A program made the position numbers and the translations under genes. This document shows positions 1-5,358 of a stretch of DNA of 6,983 nucleotides, in pieces. The DNA is from Rickettsia typhi (lineage in GTDB: Bacteria; Pseudomonadota; Alphaproteobacteria; Rickettsiales; UBA1997). The notes under the pieces were generated by a model. That model did not search any database, was not told the origin of the DNA, and saw only the letters and a program-made list of their open reading frames with translations. Location of the stretch: positions 1 to 6,983 of the forward strand of contig CAMDAI010000067.1 in assembly GCA_945888585.1 (NCBI GenBank). The letters are read 5' to 3'. Position 1 is the stretch's first letter; each line of letters begins with the position of its first letter.

Positions 1-499
1 CAATTGGTGCAATTGCATCAAAAAAAGCAAGGTGCTCTTCACCAGTAAATTTTTTGATTGAATCACTTAATTTATCTGAAGTAAGTGGTCCAGTAGCAAT
101 AATCCACATATTGTCATCAAGGGGCAATTGATCGATTTCATCTCTTACAATTGTAATTTTCGGATGAGATTTTATAGCATTTTGTACTTGCAAGGCAAAA
201 CCATCTCGATCCATGGCCAAAGCTGATCCAGCCGGAACTTTATTTTCATCAGCAGCTTTTAAAATTAAAGAATCCAGCAATCGCATTTCCGCGTGAAGCA
301 GCCCAATTGCACTATTAATATCATCATTTCTAAAGGAATTTGAGCAGACTAATTCTGCTAAAACATCAGTTTTGTGCGCTTTTGACTTTCTATTTTCATT
401 ACGCAACTCATAGATTATAACCGCAATTCCTCTTTTAGCTAATTGCCATGCAGCCTCGCATCCAGACAATCCTCCACCAATTATATTTACTGTTTTCAT
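1..499 (-). CDS. trmFO: TrmFO, folate/FAD-dependent tRNA (uracil-54-C5) methyltransferase, N-terminal part (3' end outside window)
   Basis: Reading the minus strand from the ATG at 499-497 gives an open frame of 166 codons that leaves the window without a stop, so only the N-terminal third of a protein usually near 440-470 residues is present. TrmFO makes 5-methyluridine at position 54 of the tRNA T-loop, taking the methyl group from methylenetetrahydrofolate and reducing it with FADH2. Seen here: the FAD-binding Rossmann start GGGLSGCEAAW (residues 8-18), AHKTDVLAELVCSNSFR (41-57), whose Cys52 matches the conserved catalytic-region Cys of the family (Cys53 in Bacillus subtilis), and the VPAGSALAMDRD stretch further on. 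The usual EMRP after the first fold is ELRN here. It is divergent from the lipoprotein gene at 658. No convincing Shine-Dalgarno precedes the ATG. TrmFO is distinguished from GidA/MnmG by the AHKTD and ELVCSNS signatures. Confidence 0.95.
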   Translation of the reverse strand, partial: MKTVNIIGGGLSGCEAAWQLAKRGIAVIIYELRNENRKSKAHKTDVLAELVCSNSFRNDDINSAIGLLHAEMRLLDSLILKAADENKVPAGSALAMDRDGFALQVQNAIKSHPKITIVRDEIDQLPLDDNMWIIATGPLTSDKLSDSIKKFTGEEHLAFFDAIAPI

Positions 500-553
500 T
501 GTAACTTTATTAAAAATTTATTTATTTACGGATAAAAGTAATAAGCAATTTAT

Positions 554-594
554 TTGACTTAAGGACCTGAAATCCTTCTTCTTAAATCAGTCAA
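554..594. repeat. Imperfect inverted repeat in the divergent spacer
   Basis: TTGAC-TTAAG (554-563) can pair with CTTAA (581-585) and GTCAA (590-594), leaving a 4-nt bulge (586-589). Alternatively AAGGA (561-565) can pair with TCCTT (573-577) inside the outer TTGACT/AGTCAA arms. It is not followed by a T-run and no gene ends here on either strand, so it is not an intrinsic terminator. It could be an operator or a leader-RNA structure, or chance pairing in AT-rich DNA. Confidence 0.35.
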
Positions 595-645
595 TTTTCT
601 TAAATGATTAATTCTCATTTAGAAAAATTAATATAAATAAAATAT

Positions 646-650
646 AAGGG
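646..650 (+). promoter_or_regulatory. Shine-Dalgarno site of the 658 lipoprotein gene
   Basis: AAGGG lies 7 nt before the ATG at 658. It supports this start, which is also fixed by an in-frame TAA at 652-654. It stands out because most genes in this window have no recognisable Shine-Dalgarno. Confidence 0.6.
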
Positions 651-657
651 TTAAATT

Positions 658-1128
658 ATGATTAAAAAATCAATTCCAGTCTTTTTTCTTTTAATGTTTT
701 CTGCATGTTCAAGTGAACAAAGCGGCTTTAACATTCAATCAAAAAACTATGAGAGCAAGCAAAAAACTAATAATCCAATTGCCAAAGCTCAAGCAAAATT
801 ATGCAAAGGCTCGGTATTTTTTATTCCATATGGCGATACTGCCGTTAACTTTGAAGGAATTAGTGAAGATAACATCAAAGGTGGAAAAATACAAATTAAA
901 GGATTGGAAGACATCGATTTGTCCGCCAATGTTAGTGTTAAAATTGAATATAGCAGTTATGTAATTGGTAGCAAAAAATGTATAATTGTTGAAGGAGAAA
1001 TGATTTCTCCTAAATTTAACAAAATCAATAGTAAAAATTCAGAAAACAATGAAAAATTTGATAATTATAAAGATGCTTCTGATCAAAAATCAGATCACAA
1101 AAAAATTAAATCACCAAAATCTAATTAA
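658..1128 (+). CDS. Small predicted lipoprotein of unknown function
   Basis: I do not recognise this 156-residue protein. Its N-terminus is a typical lipoprotein signal: two lysines, a hydrophobic run (residues 6-16), then FSA-C with the lipidated cysteine at 17, followed by SSEQSG. The -3 residue is Phe rather than the favoured Leu, so the lipobox is slightly off consensus. The middle (about 41-115) looks folded, alternating hydrophobic and polar residues as in beta strands, and holds two cysteines (49 and 108) that could form a disulfide if exported. The last 40 residues are polar and low in complexity, rich in Asn, Lys, Ser and Asp, and probably disordered. The start is set by an in-frame stop just upstream and a Shine-Dalgarno 7 nt before it. 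The gene stands alone, divergent from trmFO and closed by a terminator at 1154-1183. The likely location is the periplasmic face of an envelope membrane; its role is unknown. Confidence 0.75.
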   Translation: MIKKSIPVFFLLMFSACSSEQSGFNIQSKNYESKQKTNNPIAKAQAKLCKGSVFFIPYGDTAVNFEGISEDNIKGGKIQIKGLEDIDLSANVSVKIEYSSYVIGSKKCIIVEGEMISPKFNKINSKNSENNEKFDNYKDASDQKSDHKKIKSPKSN

Positions 1129-1153
1129 AAATTATCCTAATTAAAACTTCATC

Positions 1154-1183
1154 AGAGCTCCCCTAAAAAGGAGTTCTTTTTTT
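1154..1183 (+). terminator. Intrinsic terminator of the 658 lipoprotein gene
   Basis: An 8-bp stem, AGAGCTCC (1154-1161) with GGAGTTCT (1170-1177), encloses an 8-nt loop and runs into seven Ts (1177-1183). It lies 26 nt after the stop codon. One pair is G-U in the plus-strand transcript but would be a C-A mismatch in the minus-strand one, so it is built for plus-strand transcription. Confidence 0.85.
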
Positions 1184-1370
1184 GTCGGAAATATTCAAAA
1201 TTAATTCCGGACAACAAAGAGGAAACTTAAGCAACAAGAATAGACTTAATTTTCATTTCTCAGAAAATATATTCTTAAGTAAAAATACGGAATATTGTGC
1301 AAGAATTGAGCAATAGAAGTGATGTAATAAAAAATAAATTTTTCATATTTATGTAATTTTAGACTGTAAT
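1184..1370. other. Gene-free stretch between two convergent genes
   Basis: Between the two terminators there is no ORF with a plausible start on either strand and no sequence I recognise as an RNA gene. It holds several imperfect inverted repeats. One is TTGTC-GGAA (1182-1190) against TTCC-G-GACAA (1205-1214). The other is a nested set at about 1236-1280 (ATTTTC/GAAAAT inside ACTTAA/TTAAGT). These may be decayed sequence, an unrecognised small RNA or chance. Confidence 0.4.
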
Positions 1371-1411
1371 AAAAAACCGACGATTATCTTTAAAATAATC
1401 GCCGATTTTTT
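1371..1411 (-). terminator. Intrinsic terminator of the amidase-bor pair
   Basis: In the minus-strand transcript an 11-bp stem, TCGGCGATTAT with ATAATCGTCGG, closes a 7-nt loop and is followed by six Us, with six As on the 5' side that can extend the stem. Two pairs are G-U wobbles in this direction, but both become C-A mismatches if read on the plus strand, so the element belongs to the minus-strand gene ending at 1430. The stem starts 18 nt after that stop codon. Confidence 0.88.
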
Positions 1412-1429
1412 CTAGAAAACTTAGAATTA

Positions 1430-1738
1430 TTATTGCTTGTTACAGTAAATATTCATAGTTCTTGGTGTATAAATACCCCAAGTTACAATTGCGACTAGTA
1501 CCTGACCAAAACTTTGTTTTGTTTCAACAAAAGCAACTCCATCACTTTCTTTACACATTTCGTTAGGATTTCTGAAATCATTTTGACCGATACCATTAAT
1601 AAAAAAGTTGCTCCACTTAGAAAAATGAGGTTCGCCATTTGGAACTTCTCTTTTAGAATTTGGATTAACAGAAAAAGTTTGAGTTGCACAAGAGGAAATG
1701 GTCAAGGCAATTAAAAAAGAAGCTAATAATTTTTTCAT
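1430..1738 (-). CDS. Bor-family lipoprotein (lambda Bor / Iss-like)
   Basis: The 102-residue product matches, from memory of the family, the phage lambda Bor protein along its whole length. It has a lipoprotein signal ending in ISS-C (Cys17), then CATQTFSV where Bor has CAQQTFTV, FFINGIGQ (45-52) where Bor has FFVSGIGQ, and ETKQSF followed by GIYTP and YCN at the end, matching Bor ETQQTF, GIYTP and YCS. Cys62 and Cys99 sit at the positions of the conserved Bor cysteines and may pair. Bor and the plasmid protein Iss are surface lipoproteins linked to serum (complement) resistance in E. coli; whether that holds here is unknown. The length is normal (Bor is about 97 residues). It lies 69 bp downstream of the amidase on the same strand with no terminator between them, so the two are probably cotranscribed. 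No Shine-Dalgarno is visible. No other phage genes are seen nearby. Confidence 0.88.
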   Translation of the reverse strand: MKKLLASFLIALTISSCATQTFSVNPNSKREVPNGEPHFSKWSNFFINGIGQNDFRNPNEMCKESDGVAFVETKQSFGQVLVAIVTWGIYTPRTMNIYCNKQ

Positions 1739-1807
1739 ATTTTTATATCTAAAATTAATAAAGAAAAGTTAATAATGAATAAATAACTAGTTTTAAAAAG
1801 AATTAAA

Positions 1808-2515
1808 TCAATAAATTTTATTATATCTATCTTTAAAAACTGAAATTAAAGATTTCAGATGATCGTCAAAAATATCATCAACATTGTTAATCTTATATCC
1901 GTGATTTTTTAAATTTTGTTTCAGCAAAGCTACGCTTTTATTATTAATTAAATTTTTTATCTGTGTAATTCTGGAATTGTCCCAAATTCCCACTCCATTT
2001 TTCACAAATTCTTCCCATGGAAATAATGGGCTTGGATCTTGCTTTCTACCTAATTGACCCACAATTCCTTTAGCACAATTTTCTTCATTATCAGGAAAAT
2101 AAGCAATTTCATTATGACCAACTATATTTTCCGGTGCAATATTGTAGCGCTTGATTATGTCCTGACATAATTCAATTCCGGCTTTAATTTGAACATCAGG
2201 AAATTTTTCTTCAAAAGGTTTTGGATTATAAAATTCAATTCCAATTGAAGTTTTGTTTAAACCATCCTGACCACGCCAGTAGCTAACCCCAGCATGATAA
2301 GCAACATCACATTCTTCAACTAATTGATAAATTTTTCCGTCACTATCTATGATGTAATGAGCACTTACTTTGTGGTTAAGTAAAGCTTTGATTGCCGCTT
2401 CAAAACTCTCATCAGCGATATGGTGTAAAACCAAATGTTTAATTTCACGGTTTTTACTATCATCTGGACATTTATCAAAAAATTCAGAAAAAAACTTGGT
2501 TTTATCAATTTTCAT
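1808..2515 (-). CDS. AmiD-like N-acetylmuramoyl-L-alanine amidase (Amidase_2), no signal peptide
   Basis: This zinc amidase cuts the bond between N-acetylmuramic (or anhydromuramic) acid and L-Ala of peptidoglycan stem peptides. Its 235 residues align from memory with E. coli AmiD. LVLHHIADESF (28-38) carries zinc ligand His31; SAHYIID follows; CDVAYHAGVSYWRG (69-82) and TSIGIEF (89-95) carry catalytic Glu94; IVGHNEIA (131-138) carries zinc ligand His134; RKQDPSPLFPW (157-167) carries Lys158 and zinc ligand Asp160. Residues from about 180 to 235 resemble the C-terminal peptidoglycan-binding-like helical domain of AmiD. Two oddities stand out. There is no signal peptide or lipobox, unlike the E. 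coli outer-membrane lipoprotein, so a cytoplasmic recycling role like AmpD is possible. A 16-residue insertion (within 139-156) also separates His134 from Asp160. The start is fixed by an in-frame stop 9 nt upstream; no Shine-Dalgarno is visible. I give no symbol because ampD and amiD cannot be told apart here. Confidence 0.92.
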   Translation of the reverse strand: MKIDKTKFFSEFFDKCPDDSKNREIKHLVLHHIADESFEAAIKALLNHKVSAHYIIDSDGKIYQLVEECDVAYHAGVSYWRGQDGLNKTSIGIEFYNPKPFEEKFPDVQIKAGIELCQDIIKRYNIAPENIVGHNEIAYFPDNEENCAKGIVGQLGRKQDPSPLFPWEEFVKNGVGIWDNSRITQIKNLINNKSVALLKQNLKNHGYKINNVDDIFDDHLKSLISVFKDRYNKIY

Positions 2516-2609
2516 TTGTTTGACTTATAAATATTAAATAAATAACCTCGAATTTATTATTTTATATATTAGAGATCAATTAACGATCCCACTTTAATTC
2601 AGCTAAATC
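2516..2609. promoter_or_regulatory. Divergent promoter region between the amidase gene and maeB
   Basis: These 94 bp must hold the promoters of the amidase (minus) and of the maeB-mraY cluster (plus). The best plus-strand -10 candidate is TATATT at 2565-2570, about 40 nt before maeB, but no good -35 sits at the right distance. The run of A/T from 2527 to 2570 offers many weak -10-like sites in both directions. Neither flanking gene has a Shine-Dalgarno. Confidence 0.4.
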
Positions 2610-4880
2610 ATGTCAACAAAATCAAAAAACACAAGAACAGATAAAGAGAACGAAGCTCTATTATTCCACTCCCAAGGTTCACCTGGTAAAGTTGGAATGT
2701 ACGCTACTAAACCATTAAATACTCAAAGAGAATTAGCTTTGGCTTATTCACCAGGAGTTGCAATTCCATGTCTAGAAATTGCCAGAGATCCAGATTTAGC
2801 TTATGATTATACCTCTAAAGGTAATTACGTTGCGGTAATTTCCAATGGAACAGCAGTTCTTGGTCTTGGTAATTTAGGTGCCATTGCCGGAAAACCAGTT
2901 ATGGAAGGTAAATCAGTTTTATTCAAAAGATTTGCTGATATTGATTCAGTTGATATTGAAGTTGCTACTGAAGATGCGGAAGAATTTATTAATGCAGTAA
3001 AATATTTAGGACCAACTTGGGGTGGTATTAATCTTGAAGATATTAAGGCTCCTGAATGTTTTATCATTGAAAGTAAACTTCGTGAAATTATGGATATTCC
3101 GGTTTTTCATGATGATCAGCATGGAACCGCTATTGTATCTGCTGCAGGTGTTATCAATGCCCTACATATTTCTGGTCGTAAAATTAAAGATGTTAAAGTG
3201 GTTTTAAATGGAGCAGGAGCTGCTGGAATTGCCTGTTTGGAATTATTAAAAGCCATTGGATTACCTCATAATAATGCTATTTTATGTGATACTAAAGGTG
3301 TAATTTATAAAGGTAGAACTGATGGGATGAATCAATGGAAATCAGCTCATGCTGTTGACACTAAACACAGAACTTTAGCTGAAGCATTAAAAGGTGCTGA
3401 TATATTTTTAGGGCTTTCTGCCAAAGGTGCTGTTACTCAAGATATGGTAAAATCAATGGCAAAACAGCCAATTATTTTTGCCATGGCTAATCCTGATCCA
3501 GAAATTACTCCTGAAGAAGTTTATAAAGTTTGTCCAGATGCAATAGTGGCAACCGGTAGAAGTGACTATGAAAACCAAGTTAATAATGTAATGGGTTTTC
3601 CTTATATCTTCCGTGGCGCTTTGGATGTTCGTGCTTCCACTATTAATGAAGAAATGAAAATTGCTGCCGCCAAAGCAATTGCCCAGTTAGCCAGAGAACA
3701 TGTGCCTGATGAAGTTATCAAGGCCTATGGCGGAAAAGATATGAAATTCGGCCCACGCTATATAATTCCAACTCCGTTCGATTCAAGATTAATTAGCACT
3801 ATTCCAGTTGCAGTTGCCAAAGCTGCAGTTGAGAGTGGAGTTGCTAAAAAACCAATCAAAGATTGGGATGCTTACAAAAAACAATTGCAAGCCAGACTTG
3901 ATCCAACTGTTAATTCGATGAGCATGATTTTTGAAAGATTATCTCAAAATCCTAAAAAAGTTATTTTTGCTGAAGGTGAACAGCCAGAAGTTATCCGAGT
4001 TGCAGCTATGTGGCGTGATAATAAATATGGCAAACCAGTTTTAATTGGTAAAGAAAAAGCTATTTTAAAACAAATGGAAGAAATGGAAATTGAGCCAAAA
4101 GGCATCGAGATTTATAATGCTTCAATTTCTGAACAAAATAAAAAATACACTGACTATTTGTATAAAAAATTACAAAGAAATGGTGTTCTTTATTCTGACT
4201 GCGAAAGAATGATTAAACATGACCGCAATGTTTTTGCAGCTTCTATGCTTGCTGCTGGCGGTGGTGATGCTTTAATTACAGGCCTTACTCGAGGTTATAG
4301 AAAATCTCTAACCGATGTTTGGCAAGTCATTAAAAATAAAAAAGATCAGATCGTTCTTGGCGTTTCCATGATAATTTCTAAAAACAAAACAGTTTTTATT
4401 TCCGATACTGCTTGTTCTGAACTTTCTTCATCAGAAACCTTAGTTGATATTGCTATTCAAACTGCTGCTAAAGTTAAAGAAATGGGTTATATTCCAAGAG
4501 TTGCTTTCTTATCATTTTCAAATTTTGGTAGTGCTATTAAAACTGAATCGAGCCGTATTAAAAGAGCAGTTGAAATTTTAGATGGCATGAAAGTTGATTT
4601 TGAATATGATGGTGAAATGACTGCTGATGTTGCACTTAGCGCCGAAAAGATGAAAAAATATCCTTTCTGTAGATTAACAGCGCCTGCTAATATTTTAATT
4701 TGTCCTGGATTACATTCTGCTTCAATTGCCACTAAATTATTACAAGAAATGGGTAATTGTAATGTGGTTGGACCAATTTTAACCGGATTTGAAAAATCAG
4801 TTCAAATTGTAACCATGAATTCTTCAGTTGCTGAAATTTTAAATATGACAGCAATTGCCGCTAGTGATCAATTAAAATAG
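2610..4880 (+). CDS. maeB: NADP-type malic enzyme with C-terminal phosphotransacetylase-like domain (MaeB)
   Basis: Oxidative decarboxylation of malate to pyruvate and CO2, linking the TCA cycle to pyruvate and supplying reduced cofactor in the cytoplasm. The 756 residues match the length of MaeB hybrids (E. coli 759). The malic domain shows AYSPGVAIPC with Tyr46, GKSVLFKRFADID with the conserved catalytic Lys101, NLEDIKAP with Glu143/Asp144, and FHDDQHGTA (167-173) for metal binding. The nucleotide-binding fold has VLNGAGAAGIA (198-208) and ANPDPEI. From about 430 a phosphotransacetylase-like domain follows (AEGEQPEVIRVA, GGDALITGLTRGY, LSFSNFGS, CPGLHSASIATKLL). In true phosphotransacetylases the end of this domain carries Ser-Arg...Asp; here the aligned residues are Thr735, Met736 and Glu742, so the domain is probably regulatory. 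In E. coli MaeB it mediates acetyl-CoA control. NADP preference is inferred from the family only. The start is fixed by an in-frame TAA 6 nt upstream. It opens the cluster that continues to mraY. Confidence 0.96.
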   Translation: MSTKSKNTRTDKENEALLFHSQGSPGKVGMYATKPLNTQRELALAYSPGVAIPCLEIARDPDLAYDYTSKGNYVAVISNGTAVLGLGNLGAIAGKPVMEGKSVLFKRFADIDSVDIEVATEDAEEFINAVKYLGPTWGGINLEDIKAPECFIIESKLREIMDIPVFHDDQHGTAIVSAAGVINALHISGRKIKDVKVVLNGAGAAGIACLELLKAIGLPHNNAILCDTKGVIYKGRTDGMNQWKSAHAVDTKHRTLAEALKGADIFLGLSAKGAVTQDMVKSMAKQPIIFAMANPDPEITPEEVYKVCPDAIVATGRSDYENQVNNVMGFPYIFRGALDVRASTINEEMKIAAAKAIAQLAREHVPDEVIKAYGGKDMKFGPRYIIPTPFDSRLISTIPVAVAKAAVESGVAKKPIKDWDAYKKQLQARLDPTVNSMSMIFERLSQNPKKVIFAEGEQPEVIRVAAMWRDNKYGKPVLIGKEKAILKQMEEMEIEPKGIEIYNASISEQNKKYTDYLYKKLQRNGVLYSDCERMIKHDRNVFAASMLAAGGGDALITGLTRGYRKSLTDVWQVIKNKKDQIVLGVSMIISKNKTVFISDTACSELSSSETLVDIAIQTAAKVKEMGYIPRVAFLSFSNFGSAIKTESSRIKRAVEILDGMKVDFEYDGEMTADVALSAEKMKKYPFCRLTAPANILICPGLHSASIATKLLQEMGNCNVVGPILTGFEKSVQIVTMNSSVAEILNMTAIAASDQLK

Positions 4881-4884
4881 GAAG
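4879..4884 (+). promoter_or_regulatory. Shine-Dalgarno overlapping the maeB stop codon
   Basis: AGGAAG starts within the maeB TAG (4878-4880) and lies just before the ATG at 4888 (5 nt from AGGA to ATG). It is the best ribosome site inside the operon and favours efficient, possibly coupled, translation of the orphan gene downstream of maeB. Confidence 0.6.
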
Positions 4885-4887
4885 ATT

Positions 4888-5352
4888 ATGGCAGCAGTTA
4901 ATCAAGATCATGATGGACAAAGTTCCTACTCGCTTCAAATGGCATCAAAAAGAAATGATGTAAACAATAATTCAGTTCATGGTGGGGAACATATTTCACA
5001 GGGTAATGGGGATTTAGCACATCTTGTACCAAATGTTATACATAGTGAAGGTGTAGATCATTATATGAAAAATGAAGGTATGGATACACTGTTAAAGGTT
5101 GGTAGCGTATCTCTACCAACTGATGGTAAAGGAGCTTTTAATAATAGTATAACTGACTTCTTTGAAGGAAATATGGCACAAGTTGCAAATATTGATAAAT
5201 CAGCAAGTGACATTAAATTTATTGGAAATGAAATACAGTCAGCTGGTATCCAAAACATATCTGCTGCCGGAGCACTTGAGGTTAAAAGCCCAGGTTTTAC
5301 TGGGGCTCATGCCTTAATGGAAGAACAGGGACATCAGGCAGGGGGACACTAG
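4888..5352 (+). CDS. Uncharacterised His/Gly/Asn-rich protein in the maeB-murF operon
   Basis: I do not recognise this 154-residue protein. It has no signal peptide, membrane segment, cysteine or tryptophan and only one arginine. Nine histidines are present (8, 31, 35, 45, 52, 58, 141, 149, 154), six of them in the first 60 residues within an Asn/Gly-rich and probably flexible region, and three near the C-terminus, which ends GHQAGGH. The middle (about 66-130) has more regular hydrophobic spacing (TLLKVGSVSLP, ITDFFEG, DIKFIGNEIQSAGIQ) and may fold. The gene is likely real: it has a good Shine-Dalgarno overlapping the maeB stop, an in-frame stop just upstream of the start, 7- and 6-bp gaps to its neighbours, and three stop codons in a row at its end. 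Metal binding through the histidines, an assembly or scaffold role, or secretion by a non-Sec route are all possible, but nothing in the sequence decides between them. The function is unknown. Confidence 0.75.
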   Translation: MAAVNQDHDGQSSYSLQMASKRNDVNNNSVHGGEHISQGNGDLAHLVPNVIHSEGVDHYMKNEGMDTLLKVGSVSLPTDGKGAFNNSITDFFEGNMAQVANIDKSASDIKFIGNEIQSAGIQNISAAGALEVKSPGFTGAHALMEEQGHQAGGH

Positions 5353-5358
5353 TAATAA

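Larger units (their letters stand above)
500..657. promoter_or_regulatory. Divergent intergenic region between trmFO and the lipoprotein gene
   Basis: This 158-bp AT-rich spacer must carry the promoters of two genes that point away from each other. For the plus-strand gene, a TATAAA at 632-637 could be a -10 element, but the best -35 partner (TTAATT, 608-613, 18-bp spacer) is weak. In such AT-rich DNA this is only suggestive. No clear promoter can be picked for trmFO. An imperfect inverted repeat at 554-594 lies in the middle and is listed separately. No ORF of interest is seen. Confidence 0.4.

Noticed and set aside
1..16. Repeated CAATTG words at the left edge
   Set aside because: They fall inside trmFO and are explained by Ala/Ile/Asn-rich codons in AT-rich DNA; there is no regular spacing.
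713..964. Open frame of 83 codons inside the lipoprotein gene, other frame
   Set aside because: It lacks a ribosome site and any recognisable pattern, and the overlapping frame has a signal peptide, Shine-Dalgarno and terminator.
1495..1714. Two open frames overlapping the Bor gene on both strands
   Set aside because: The minus-strand frame encodes a full Bor-family protein; the others are frame shadows without start signals.
2519..2527. TTTGACTTA shared by two spacers (553-561 and 2519-2527) as a possible common operator or -35 element
   Set aside because: Nine bases of AT-rich sequence can recur by chance, and neither copy has a -10 element at a proper distance.
2580..2597. TTAA...TTAA pair upstream of maeB as a possible CtrA site
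   Set aside because: The spacing is 10 rather than the 7 of the known CtrA motif.
2825..3207. Open frames on both strands inside maeB
   Set aside because: They lie entirely inside a strongly conserved enzyme and show no features of their own.
4487..4732. Minus-strand frame of 81 codons in the 3' part of maeB
   Set aside because: It is antisense to conserved phosphotransacetylase-like motifs, with no ribosome site or known pattern.
5061..5258. Minus-strand frame of 65 codons opposite the orphan gene
   Set aside because: The plus-strand frame is longer, has a Shine-Dalgarno and fits the operon spacing.
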